The notes under the pieces: generated by a model
The model's input: only the letters and a program-made list of their open reading frames with translations
Told to the model about the DNA's origin: nothing
Database searches by the model: none
Origin: JAAUSY01 sp964526735
GTDB lineage: Bacteria > Chloroflexota > Chloroflexia > Chloroflexales > Chloroflexaceae
Direction of reading: 5' to 3'
Length of the DNA: 46,528 nt
NCBI GenBank assembly: GCA_964526735.1
Contig: CAZGLO010000024.1
Span: 1 to 46,528 of the forward strand
Program-made: the position numbers and the translations under genes
Part shown: positions 39,142 through 46,528 of the stretch, piece after piece
How the letters are laid out: each line of letters starts with the position of its first letter
Position numbering within the stretch: position 1 is the stretch's first letter

Positions 39142-40017
39142 ATGACACAACCTACTATCTTAGAGACAATTGTCGCCCACAAACGAGAGGAAGTCGCCCA
39201 ACGACAAGCCTCTCACCCGCTTGATGCCTTACGCCGCCGCCTCGCCAGCCCATTCCCTATCCGCGACTTTGCTACTGCCTTGCGCCGTTCTGCCACCACG
39301 ATCCCCCCCTCAACCGCGCTCATTGCTGAAGTCAAGAAGGGGTCGCCGAGCCGGGGGGTGCTGCTCGAAGACTTTGATCACCGCCATATCGCGCAGACCT
39401 ATATGGAGCATGGCGCGTCGGCCATCTCGGTGCTCACTGACGAGCGGTTTTTCCTTGGCCACCTCTCCTTTTTGCAGGATATCCGACAGTTGCAGGAGAC
39501 CCTCCCGCCTCCCCATGCCGCGGTACCGCTCCTCCGCAAGGACTTCCTCATCGACCCCTACCAAGTCTTTGAGGCACGAACAGCGGGTGCTGATGCGGTG
39601 TTGCTCATCGTTGGTGTGCTTGATGATGAAACGCTGTCGTTGCTCTTGGAGACGACGCACGAGCTGGGGATGCACGCGCTGGTAGAGGCACATAATGAGG
39701 AGGAGTTGACACGTGCGCTTGCGGCGGGAGCCAAGATAGTGGGCATCAACAACCGCGACCTGCATACCTTCCACACCACGCTGGAGACTACAGAGCGGCT
39801 TATTTCGCTCTTACCGACCCTGCCAACCCAATCAACCCAATTAATCCAGTCGGCGAATGATGGTGATCGCCCTATCGTGGTGAGTGAGAGCGGCATTTAC
39901 ACTCCTAGCGACGTGGTGCGGCTGCGCGGGTGCGGGGTGAATGCGATCCTGGTTGGCGAGGCATTGGTGGTCTCTGAAGATATCGGGGAGCAGGTGCGGA
40001 CGTTGGCGATGGCGTAG
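39142..40017 (+). CDS. trpC: Indole-3-glycerol phosphate synthase
   Basis: TrpC closes the indole ring in tryptophan synthesis, converting CdRP to indole-3-glycerol phosphate. The 291-residue TIM barrel shows ILETIVAHKREEVA, the catalytic EVKKGSPSRGVL motif, ISVLTDERFFLG, LLRKDFLIDPYQVFEARTAGADAVLLI and IVGINNRDLHTF. Near the end, a Thr/Gln/Ser stretch encoded by 9-bp repeats (39824-39841) is inserted before the PIVVSESGI motif. The start is ATG 39142, behind AAAGGAG; longer upstream frames lack one. An extended -10 (TACAAT at 39080-39085) lies upstream. No other trp gene is in the window. Confidence 0.95.
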   Translation: MTQPTILETIVAHKREEVAQRQASHPLDALRRRLASPFPIRDFATALRRSATTIPPSTALIAEVKKGSPSRGVLLEDFDHRHIAQTYMEHGASAISVLTDERFFLGHLSFLQDIRQLQETLPPPHAAVPLLRKDFLIDPYQVFEARTAGADAVLLIVGVLDDETLSLLLETTHELGMHALVEAHNEEELTRALAAGAKIVGINNRDLHTFHTTLETTERLISLLPTLPTQSTQLIQSANDGDRPIVVSESGIYTPSDVVRLRGCGVNAILVGEALVVSEDIGEQVRTLAMA

Positions 40018-40043
40018 AGCGCTTTTTCGCCGGATCAGTGATG

Positions 40044-40110
40044 TTTGTACATTTTGCACAAAAAGGACGACCTTGTTTTTGTTGATTTTGTCTAATCGGC
40101 ATGCTATGAT
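40044..40110 (+). promoter_or_regulatory. Promoter with upstream 19-bp dyad for the DUF542 gene
   Basis: TTGATT (40082-40087), 17-bp spacer, TATGAT (40105-40110). Twenty bases upstream lies TTTGTACA-TTT-TGCACAAA (40044-40062), an inverted repeat with 7 of 8 matching pairs. A dimeric regulator could bind there; which one is unknown. Confidence 0.55.
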
Positions 40111-40189
40111 ACTCCCAGCTTAAACGAAACGTACTTATCAACGACACAACGATACGTTGATACTAAAATACAGAAAGACAAGGTGTACT

Positions 40190-40432
40190 ATGCACGCTCC
40201 AAACATTGCTCAGAACCAGCGAATTGACCAGGTGTTGACGAACATTCCACAAGCCCGCCACGTGCTACAATCACACGGTGTTGATACCGCCGGATGCTGC
40301 CGCTACAGCCTCGCCGAAGCTGCTCGCGCTGTCTCTAGCACCTCCGACGAAATGTTGGCCGGAATGGAAACGCGGATGCGCCGCAGTGCCACCCGCCTAC
40401 GCCACAACAATCGCTCTCTTGAGGTAGCCTAA
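40190..40432 (+). CDS. Small ScdA_N/DUF542-type protein
   Basis: The 80-residue protein matches the DUF542 (ScdA N-terminal) domain: IDQVLTNIPQARHVLQSHGVD, then a cysteine pair in TAGCCRYSLAEAA where RIC/ScdA proteins have FCCGGxxSLxEAC. In YtfE/ScdA proteins this domain precedes a hemerythrin-like di-iron domain that repairs iron-sulfur centres after nitric oxide or oxidative damage. Here the hemerythrin part is absent and the gene stands alone, with its own promoter and a strong terminator. AAGGTG lies seven bases before ATG 40190. Role in iron-sulfur or sulfur chemistry is family inference. Confidence 0.8.
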   Translation: MHAPNIAQNQRIDQVLTNIPQARHVLQSHGVDTAGCCRYSLAEAARAVSSTSDEMLAGMETRMRRSATRLRHNNRSLEVA

Positions 40433-40472
40433 GACCGCTACACACCACTAAAACACGGAGACCGCAAAAATA

Positions 40473-40495
40473 GGGGGGCTGTTTAGCCCCCTTTT
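40473..40495 (+). terminator. Intrinsic terminator after the DUF542 gene
   Basis: GGGGGCT and AGCCCCC form a 7-bp stem with loop GTTT, followed by TTTT. It lies 40 bp after the stop codon. Confidence 0.9.
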
Positions 40496-40536
40496 GCGTG
40501 CCCATCGCTCCTGTCTTCCCCTCACCCGCTCTCTCC

Positions 40537-40566
40537 TTTCTCACCCGTCGCCACAGCCGTTATAAT
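40537..40566 (+). promoter_or_regulatory. Promoter for tilS, probably giving a leaderless mRNA
   Basis: TATAAT (40561-40566) ends only seven bases before the tilS ATG at 40574, so transcription would begin at or next to the start codon. TTTCTC stands 18 bp upstream of the -10. No ribosome binding site is present. Confidence 0.55.
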
Positions 40567-40573
40567 AGGCTGC

Positions 40574-42178
40574 ATGAGCGATACGAACGAACCAATCATC
40601 ACTGACTCACACAATCCAAACACCCCCGCCAACACCATCCCGCGGGAGGTATATCGTTTCCTGCTTGATGCATCTCTCAATCGGGGTGCACGGGTTGTGG
40701 TGGCGGTTTCTGGCGGGCCAGATTCGCTTTGCCTCCTGCATGTATTGTGGCGTCTTCATATAGAGGAAGGTATCCCGGCTGCCTTGCACCTCGTCCACCT
40801 CGATCATCAATTCCGTGGCGAGGAGTCGCGGGCAGAAGCGCAAGCGGTGGCGGCTATTGTCGAGGAGTGGGGTATCGCGGCGACGGTCGAAGCATATAAT
40901 GTTACTGCTTTTGCGCACGAAAGTAATCAAAATAAGCAAACTGCTGCTCGTGCGGTGCGCTATGGATTGCTTGCACGGGTGGCGCAAGAGGTGGAGGCCA
41001 ATGCGGTGGCGGTGGCGCACCATGCCAACGACCAGGCCGAAACCGTCCTCCTCCACCTGCTGCACGGGGCCGGGCCTGCGGGTCTACGGGGTATGCGGGG
41101 GGTCGTGGAGTGGGGCGAATGGGGGGCGTGGGCAATGCGTTCTGCACCGTTGGAGTGGGCGCGGGGGGGAGAAGCTACTCCACTCCTCATCCGACCGCTG
41201 CTCAACATCCCGCGGCCTGCGATTGAAACATATTGTCGTGAGCAGGGCTTGGCTCCGCAGGAAGACTCATCAAATGCATCGCTCCACTATACCCGTAATC
41301 ATATTCGTGCGACGCTTCTCCCCGCCCTGACGCACTACAATCACCAAATCGTGTCGGCATTGAGCCGCACAGCGCATATCTGTGCCGATGATTACGACTA
41401 CCTCCAGACGCAGCTTGATCGCCATTGGCCAATGTTGGTGCGGGCCGCCGAAACGGAGCAATCTCTCACATTTGGGCGCGAGGCGTGGCACGATTTGCAC
41501 CCTGCCCTCCAACGCTATGCGCTCCGCCGGGCGGCTGCTTTGGTGCTGGGGGCGGCAGAGGAGAGTATTACCTATGAGCAGGTTGAGAATACTCGCCGCG
41601 CCGCGCTCGATCTTGCGGTGGGAGGGCATCACACGGTTGGGAAGGGGTTGTTATTGCGGGCAGACCACGATGGGTTCGTGATCTATCATTACACTACCCC
41701 GCCCCGCCTTCCCCCAGAGGAGGCGATGCGATGGCCCCGCCTTGACGCCGAAGCGTGTACGCTTTCTGTGCCGGGGCGGGCGGCGATATCCCGCCAGTGG
41801 ATAGTGTTTTGCACCTTCACAGAGCCGACTATCGCCCCGTTTAGCCCGCTCACACCGCCCACAGCTGTACCACGTCGGTTGCAACGGTGGATTGCGCTTG
41901 ATGGCGAAATGCTCCCACCCACACTCTGGCTGCGGACGCGCCGTGCAGGAGAGAGATTTCGTCCGGCGGGAGGGCGAGGAAGTCGGAAAATCCAAGATTT
42001 CTTCGTTGACCAGAAAATCCCCCGTCCTGCACGAGAACGATGGCCACTTCTCGCCACCGATTCGGCTATCGTATGGGTGGTAGGGCTGCGCGGGGATGAG
42101 CGCTTCCGCGCCACGCCATCGACCACGCAGCCGGTATGGGTTGCGCTGCTGGCGGAGGGGGAAAGAGAACAATGGTGA
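40574..42178 (+). CDS. tilS: tRNA(Ile)-lysidine synthase
   Basis: TilS attaches lysine to C34 of tRNA-Ile(CAU) so that it reads AUA. The 534-residue protein has the PP-loop SGGPDS at 46-51, HLDHQFRGEESRAEAQAV, and the AVAHHANDQAETVLLHLLHGAG segment that also belongs to the N-type ATP pyrophosphatase domain, then RPLLNIPRPAIETYC and HYTRNHIRATLLP. The C-terminal TilS_C domain includes RRAGERFRPAGGRGSRKIQDFFVDQKIPRPARERWPLL. Length is toward the long end. ATG 40574 sits seven bases after a TATAAT and lacks a ribosome binding site. The TGA stop overlaps the first bases of a repeat element. Confidence 0.96.
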   Translation: MSDTNEPIITDSHNPNTPANTIPREVYRFLLDASLNRGARVVVAVSGGPDSLCLLHVLWRLHIEEGIPAALHLVHLDHQFRGEESRAEAQAVAAIVEEWGIAATVEAYNVTAFAHESNQNKQTAARAVRYGLLARVAQEVEANAVAVAHHANDQAETVLLHLLHGAGPAGLRGMRGVVEWGEWGAWAMRSAPLEWARGGEATPLLIRPLLNIPRPAIETYCREQGLAPQEDSSNASLHYTRNHIRATLLPALTHYNHQIVSALSRTAHICADDYDYLQTQLDRHWPMLVRAAETEQSLTFGREAWHDLHPALQRYALRRAAALVLGAAEESITYEQVENTRRAALDLAVGGHHTVGKGLLLRADHDGFVIYHYTTPPRLPPEEAMRWPRLDAEACTLSVPGRAAISRQWIVFCTFTEPTIAPFSPLTPPTAVPRRLQRWIALDGEMLPPTLWLRTRRAGERFRPAGGRGSRKIQDFFVDQKIPRPARERWPLLATDSAIVWVVGLRGDERFRATPSTTQPVWVALLAEGEREQW

Positions 42179-42240
42179 CTACTCCCAACCCTTAAGGATT
42201 GGGCTTCTCGGGTCGAAACCCAGGCTGTGTAAAGCATATG
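42176..42240. repeat. IS605-like hairpin remnant, copy B
   Basis: TGACTACTCCCAACCC, GGATTGGG, then GGGTCGAAACCCAGGCTG, GTA and GCATAT, matching the block order of copy A at 25889-25960. Its first TGA is also the tilS stop codon. No transposase is near. Confidence 0.6.
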
Positions 42241-42264
42241 ACTATCTAAACTCCATCTAACTCC

Positions 42265-44331
42265 ATGAATCTTGATCATCAATTTCACCCATTTCGCCTA
42301 TTTCGCCCATTTCACCCGTCCACCCGCCATATTGCGCTTGCGATTGCTGCATGTTTGGCGGGCATCTACCTTTTGACCACGGGGGCACACACCTCCTCCA
42401 AGGATGAAGAGCTTATTTTTGGCGTCACGGAGACGTTGGCGGTGTGGGGAAGCTTTGCGCTCAACGCCGCCCGCCCCGATGTGGAGCCAATCTACAGCAC
42501 ATACGGGCCGGGCCAATCAATCGCGATGGTGCCGCTCTATATGGTGGGGAAGGGAATTGCCGCCTTCTTCCCGCAGGACGCCTATCCGTGGGTGACGCGC
42601 GCGGTTGTCCTATGGTTTAACCCGCTCGTGACCGCTGTAATGGGCGCGCTCATCTTTGTCGCGGCAGAGCGGTTGGGGTTTCGCCGCAAAAGCGCCATCG
42701 CGACGGCATTGCTCTTTGGGCTGGCGACGTTGGCCTTGCCCTACAGCAAAACGCTCTTTTCCGAGCCACTTACCGCATTGCTCCTGTTTAGTTCTTTCAC
42801 GCTGATGCTCTTTGTACCGCCCTCGCCCTGCTCCTTAGACCACACGGCAATGGTGTGGCTTGCCATATCGGGGGTATTGGCGGGGTTAGCCCCGTCGGTC
42901 AAGATACAAGCAGGGATTTTACTGCCGTGGCTAGGGCTTTATGCGGGGTTTGCGGGGTATCACGGCCCTATGCTCTCCCGCGATGCTATCCGCCCTATTG
43001 CTGTGCGGCTGGCGGTGTGGGGCGGGAGCGCAGCGCTGATGATTGGGTTGCTGGGCATATACCAGTGGAGCCTTTTTGGCAGCCCATTTCGGAGTGGGTA
43101 TGGTGATGCGCTTGGCGAGTTTGCGATGGCGCGGATGGGCGATGGGCTGAATGGGCTGATATGGAGCGCGGGACGAGGGATTATCTGGTATGCGCCCCCG
43201 CTCATCCTCTTTCCAGTGGCGTGGTATCTCTTCTGGAAGGGGCACAAAGCAGTTGCGTTGCTCTGCGGGGCGATGGTGTTCACCAACATGCTCTTCCATG
43301 CGCAGTGGGTGTGTTGGCATGGCGGCGGATGTTGGGGGCCGCGGTTCTTGATGATTGCGATACCGTTTATGGCGCTACCAATGGTGGCACTGCTTGAGTC
43401 ACTGCGGGGGTGGCGCACTCCACTGCGCACGGTTGCCCTCACCCTGACCCTGCTTCTCACCCTGCCGGTGCAGATTGGGAGCATCGCCATCGCCAATGAG
43501 GCATTTTTTAGCAGCCAACGTGGTCTTGAGCGCGAACACTTTAACCCTACGCATTCGGCCTTGTTTGGCCATTTTAAGATGGCGCTGAATCAGCTTGGCC
43601 ATACGTATGATATGCACTTTGCGCCGAACCGTGTCGTCTTGGCAGAGGGGTTTTCCTATAGTGAGGGCGACCGTGAGGCTTATGAACACCTTCCGCGGTG
43701 GACAAAGCCCGCTGCTGAGGTAGAAATACGGATCAATGGGGCGGCGGCGGGGGCGGATACCACAACCGTATCACTGCCACTTCCCTTGATTGTGACGATG
43801 ACGGTGGATGGATGTCGCCACCCCGACGCCCCCGCCGCCGCCCTGACAGTCGCGGGGGAGGGGGAAACGTTGATTGGCAGTAACAGTGGTAATAATGGTT
43901 CGCCGCAGGCCAACGCATGCCCGCCCCGCACCCACTCATTCCTCCTCCCGCCGCGCACCACAACCCTCTCCCTTGATACATCGCCCTGGAACCCCGCCAA
44001 CTATGGCATGGAGCGCGATGAGACGTTGGGCATATGGCTGACTCAGCTTTCTGCCGTGGTCGCGGGCCAAGAGCTTACCCTGACAAGCGATCTTGTCCCT
44101 ATCACCCCTATGCCAACGGGGTTCGTGTCGATACGCCGCTGGACAGGCGATCATCGCTATGGCCATTGGGATGTGTGGTGGTGGTACCTTGCGCATAGCG
44201 ATTTGCCGCGTACGCCCCGCCTGACATTGGCCATCTCGTGGGCGGTCATTGCGCTTGCGTTGGCGGGGTGGGGCGGTCAACGTCTTTGGAGAGCATTCTT
44301 CATCAAGGAGCATACAAACGAACGGTCATGA
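42265..44331 (+). CDS. Large multi-pass membrane protein, GT-C-like
   Basis: The 688-residue protein starts with a Phe/His/Arg/Pro-rich leader encoded by four 9-bp DNA repeats (42282-42317). About eleven hydrophobic segments follow, then a soluble beta-rich part of about 200 residues and a final membrane span. The first external loop holds SSKDEELIFGVTETLAVWG, an acidic cluster where GT-C glycosyltransferases keep their catalytic Asp/Glu, and a YGPGQSIAMVPLY motif. It looks like a glycosyltransferase-like protein of unknown substrate. Its stop overlaps the next start (ATGA at 44328-44331), so the two are coupled. Confidence 0.75.
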   Translation: MNLDHQFHPFRLFRPFHPSTRHIALAIAACLAGIYLLTTGAHTSSKDEELIFGVTETLAVWGSFALNAARPDVEPIYSTYGPGQSIAMVPLYMVGKGIAAFFPQDAYPWVTRAVVLWFNPLVTAVMGALIFVAAERLGFRRKSAIATALLFGLATLALPYSKTLFSEPLTALLLFSSFTLMLFVPPSPCSLDHTAMVWLAISGVLAGLAPSVKIQAGILLPWLGLYAGFAGYHGPMLSRDAIRPIAVRLAVWGGSAALMIGLLGIYQWSLFGSPFRSGYGDALGEFAMARMGDGLNGLIWSAGRGIIWYAPPLILFPVAWYLFWKGHKAVALLCGAMVFTNMLFHAQWVCWHGGGCWGPRFLMIAIPFMALPMVALLESLRGWRTPLRTVALTLTLLLTLPVQIGSIAIANEAFFSSQRGLEREHFNPTHSALFGHFKMALNQLGHTYDMHFAPNRVVLAEGFSYSEGDREAYEHLPRWTKPAAEVEIRINGAAAGADTTTVSLPLPLIVTMTVDGCRHPDAPAAALTVAGEGETLIGSNSGNNGSPQANACPPRTHSFLLPPRTTTLSLDTSPWNPANYGMERDETLGIWLTQLSAVVAGQELTLTSDLVPITPMPTGFVSIRRWTGDHRYGHWDVWWWYLAHSDLPRTPRLTLAISWAVIALALAGWGGQRLWRAFFIKEHTNERS

Positions 44332-46289
44332 GAAACATCACCATCTCAACCCATACCCGACATCTGCTCATCACTGCGGTCGCGATTGGGATTTTCACGG
44401 TCATTGCCATGGCGATAGTGCTTTCCCGCCCTTGGCAATCACTGATCGACATCGGCGATGTGTACGATCACCCCTTCGTCCGCAACTTCTACACCCGCGA
44501 ATACAGTAGCGAACACGAAGCGAGTTTTCGGTGGACACAACGCAGTTCTGTGCTGGTGTTCCCTGGTGTGGGCGACCTCGCCCCGCTCTCAATGCGCGTT
44601 CACGGCGATTACCCAGGCATGACTATCACGGTGGACGGCGGCACGGGAGAAGTGCCCATTGCGTTGCGCAGCGGCTGGCAGCATATCGCCCTCTTGCCCA
44701 AGCCGCCAAGCAGCGGGCATTGGTGGAGTGGCGACCGGCTCCTCAGCATCACCGCGCCGGTGCAAACCAGCATCGAGGATGAGCGCGAACGCGGGGTAGT
44801 CGTCGATATGGTCACGCTCAGCGGCCAACGCGGTACGTTCCCCCTCGGCCAGCCCCTGCTCCTCGGCCTGATAACCGCTTTGGCGACAGTGATGGCGGGG
44901 TGGGCACGTGCATCAATGCGGGTTGGCGGAGGTGTTGGTATTGTGTCAGCAGTGATGTTGGTGGTGGTGTTGAGCTGGGAAAGAGGGGTATTTCTCCCCT
45001 TTGTGACGGTCTTTAGCGGACGTTTTGCGCTTGTCATCGCAACATCACTCGTTCTTGGCGTTGGGCTGCAATATTTCCTGCGGTGGCTTGCGGCAAAACA
45101 CGTTATCCCACAAACAGAGTGGCTACCGCGGGCGCTTGCGGTGGCGGGAGTAGTGGCCTTTCTGCTGCGGTTTACGGGGATGGCCTACCCCTTGACCTTC
45201 ATCAGCGATATTCGCTTCAGTATGGCGCGCGCCTCAATGGTGTGGGAGGGCGATTTGCTTGATATTTTCCTCCCCAACCCCGCCTTGACCCCTGTCCAGT
45301 GGGATATGGATGTCTCTATCCCCCGCTCGCCGCTCTACTACATCATCACATCGCCCCTCACCGCGCTCCCCGGCAATGGCGACCGGCTCGCAATGATGGC
45401 CTTCAGCAGCGGCATTGATGCATTGAGCGCCATCGTGATCGGCATTATGCTGCTGCGGATGGGGATGGGTGGGCGAAGTGCGGTGGTTGGGGCATTGCTT
45501 ACGGGGATATTGTCGTTCGGCGTGCTGACGGCGATGTCGTGGGGGCTTTTCCCGACGCTCTTTGCCCAATGCTGGGTGCTTGTGGCGATGACCACGTGGC
45601 TCTACCTCCGCCCGCGCCTCCACCACCGCCAACCGTGGCTCATCGTCACGGCTGCCTTGACGATTGCCTACCTTGCCTACCCGACTGCATTGCTCTTTCT
45701 TGGGCTGACGTGGGGTTGGCTGGTCATACTTTTGGCCCTCCGCCGTGACCCGGCCACCTTGCCAACGCTTTGGGCCACTATCACTGCTATAGTGCTCGCC
45801 CTGCTGCTCTTCTATGGGTGGCATCTCCCCGCTATGCTGGGCAAAACCTTGCCGACGATGCTGGAACGGGTGGCGGCACGCGGCGGCGGGGGGGAGCCGC
45901 TTCAGCTTGACCGCATCATCGGCGCGCTGTGGGTGCAGCCGTATGATAAGTATAGTGTGTTTGTGCTTGGGGCCGCGGCAGGAGGGCTGTTGTTGCTCTT
46001 TGCACACCACCTCCCGCCCCATACCCGCGATGGCAGGCGGATGGTGGTGGCGTGGCTCGCTACCTATCCGCTGCTGGCGTGGGCGAGCGCATTTGTCGTC
46101 ACTTTCATCCTCAAAGATGTGCTCTACCTCTTGCCTCTCCTCGCACTCCTCTCTGCCGTGCTCTTCGGCAAGCTCCTGCGGCGGCGGAGGGGGAAGATAG
46201 TCGTGGGCGCGGTATTGCTCTCCCTGCTCTGGCAAACCCTCTCCATTGAAATGCACGCCGTCGTCTATGGGTTCGAGCAGCTGAAGTGA
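44328..46289 (+). CDS. Large multi-pass membrane protein, coupled to the preceding gene
   Basis: The 653-residue protein begins with a single N-terminal membrane anchor, then an extracytoplasmic domain of about 130 residues (DHPFVRNFYTREYSSEHEASFRWTQ...), then about eleven hydrophobic segments. The loop FISDIRFSMARASMVWEGDL carries an acidic motif, again in keeping with a GT-C-like enzyme, and PRSPLYYIITSPLTALPG follows it. The start is ATG at 44328 within the ATGA overlap; frames running further upstream lie inside the preceding gene. No family name can be given. The pair probably works together in envelope polymer or glycolipid assembly. Confidence 0.75.
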   Translation: MRNITISTHTRHLLITAVAIGIFTVIAMAIVLSRPWQSLIDIGDVYDHPFVRNFYTREYSSEHEASFRWTQRSSVLVFPGVGDLAPLSMRVHGDYPGMTITVDGGTGEVPIALRSGWQHIALLPKPPSSGHWWSGDRLLSITAPVQTSIEDERERGVVVDMVTLSGQRGTFPLGQPLLLGLITALATVMAGWARASMRVGGGVGIVSAVMLVVVLSWERGVFLPFVTVFSGRFALVIATSLVLGVGLQYFLRWLAAKHVIPQTEWLPRALAVAGVVAFLLRFTGMAYPLTFISDIRFSMARASMVWEGDLLDIFLPNPALTPVQWDMDVSIPRSPLYYIITSPLTALPGNGDRLAMMAFSSGIDALSAIVIGIMLLRMGMGGRSAVVGALLTGILSFGVLTAMSWGLFPTLFAQCWVLVAMTTWLYLRPRLHHRQPWLIVTAALTIAYLAYPTALLFLGLTWGWLVILLALRRDPATLPTLWATITAIVLALLLFYGWHLPAMLGKTLPTMLERVAARGGGGEPLQLDRIIGALWVQPYDKYSVFVLGAAAGGLLLLFAHHLPPHTRDGRRMVVAWLATYPLLAWASAFVVTFILKDVLYLLPLLALLSAVLFGKLLRRRRGKIVVGAVLLSLLWQTLSIEMHAVVYGFEQLK

Positions 46290-46327
46290 GGGGGGGGAAA
46301 ACTGTGCAACCCTCGCTCCTCACCTAA

Positions 46328-46528
46328 GTTATCGCGCATATTCAAGATTTGTGGTATGATCTTCACCTAGAAGAATCGAAGCAGCTAGGTGGGAACATCT
46401 GGCACCGTCCACCTCGCCCCTCCCTCTTCTGAATTATTGTGCATATTCAAACTTGTGGAAGCATTAGGGTCGAGCCTTTGCCATCAGGACGGCGGGGCAC
46501 CACCGGAATGGGGTGAAGATGAACCAGT
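46328..46528 (-). mobile_element. IS5-type deletion derivative, second copy, running off the window
   Basis: GTATGATCTTCACCTAGAAGAATCGAAGCAGCTAGG (46353-46388, read on the plus strand) matches the 14813-14846 copy. From 46410 to the end, the minus strand matches that copy's other part, including the remnant PRRPDGKGSTLMLPQ before a stop and the tail to GAAGAGGGAGGGG. The two parts are in opposite orientation here, so this is either two nested or head-to-head copies. A TTATNGNGCATATTCAA motif occurs at 46331 and 46433. The element continues beyond the window. Confidence 0.6.

Noticed and set aside
40044..40062. FNR/CRP consensus site
   Set aside because: The dyad is TTTGTACA-TTT-TGCACAAA. It lacks TTGAT-N4-ATCAA and only loosely resembles TGTGA-N6-TCACA, so no regulator is named.
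45234..46256. 340-codon open frame antisense to the last membrane protein gene
   Set aside because: The composition is extreme in His, Arg, Gln and Pro, as expected from the complement of a hydrophobic protein gene. The sense frame is coupled to the preceding gene.

Overview
The window looks like a chromosomal segment from a phototrophic member of the Chloroflexota (a filamentous anoxygenic phototroph or relative). The evidence is a one-strand block of bacteriochlorophyll a genes (bchX, bchC, bchF, bchI, bchD and a PucC-like carrier), several large multi-pass membrane proteins of DUF2079/GT-C type, and otherwise ordinary bacterial housekeeping genes. Genus cannot be settled from this segment. 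bchH, bchY/Z, bchB/L/N, the reaction-centre genes and chlorosome genes are not present here.

Layout. 1-2.2 kb: an M20-family hydrolase relative with a degraded active site, and coaE, both on the minus strand. 2.3-6.4 kb: plus-strand hisC, hisN-like and hisB, then an aspartase/fumarase-family lyase. 6.6-11.3 kb: an overlapping trio of a GT2 glycosyltransferase and two large membrane proteins, followed by an M3 oligoendopeptidase (to 13.1 kb). 13.2-15.0 kb: an accessory island. It holds an AT-rich AIM24-family gene followed at once by an integron-type attC site, two 220-bp direct repeats flanking it, and an IS5-type deletion derivative whose second copy lies at the far end of the window (46.3-46.5 kb). 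15.0-28.0 kb: one long minus-strand block. In the direction of transcription it reads pucC-like, bchF, bchC, bchX, a 66-residue membrane peptide, bchI, a GTPase with a DUF697-like tail, bchD, a membrane protein and a secreted repeat protein. 28.5-31.1 kb: three envelope-type proteins (YihY, an unknown protein with a triple repeat, YtxH-like). 31.2-35.1 kb: argS, a HAD phosphatase, a tail-anchored unknown and efp. 35.3-38.6 kb: minus-strand yggT, map, a metF-type reductase and a metB-type gene, then tRNA-Glu(UUC). 39.1-42.2 kb: trpC, a small ScdA_N/DUF542 protein and tilS. 42.3-46.3 kb: two more large membrane proteins.

How the genes fit together. BchI and BchD are two of the three magnesium chelatase subunits at the start of bacteriochlorophyll synthesis. 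BchX, BchF and BchC belong to the late steps that convert chlorophyllide a to bacteriochlorophyllide a, and the PucC-like protein probably serves antenna assembly or pigment delivery. The GTPase wedged between bchI and bchD, the membrane peptide beside bchX, and a roughly 80-residue FtsQ-like tail on BchX are the least explained parts of this block.

The segment also carries scattered IS200/IS605-like hairpins without transposase genes, and many short tandem repeats with 7-, 9- or 12-bp units. Functions are assigned by reading motifs, without a database search.
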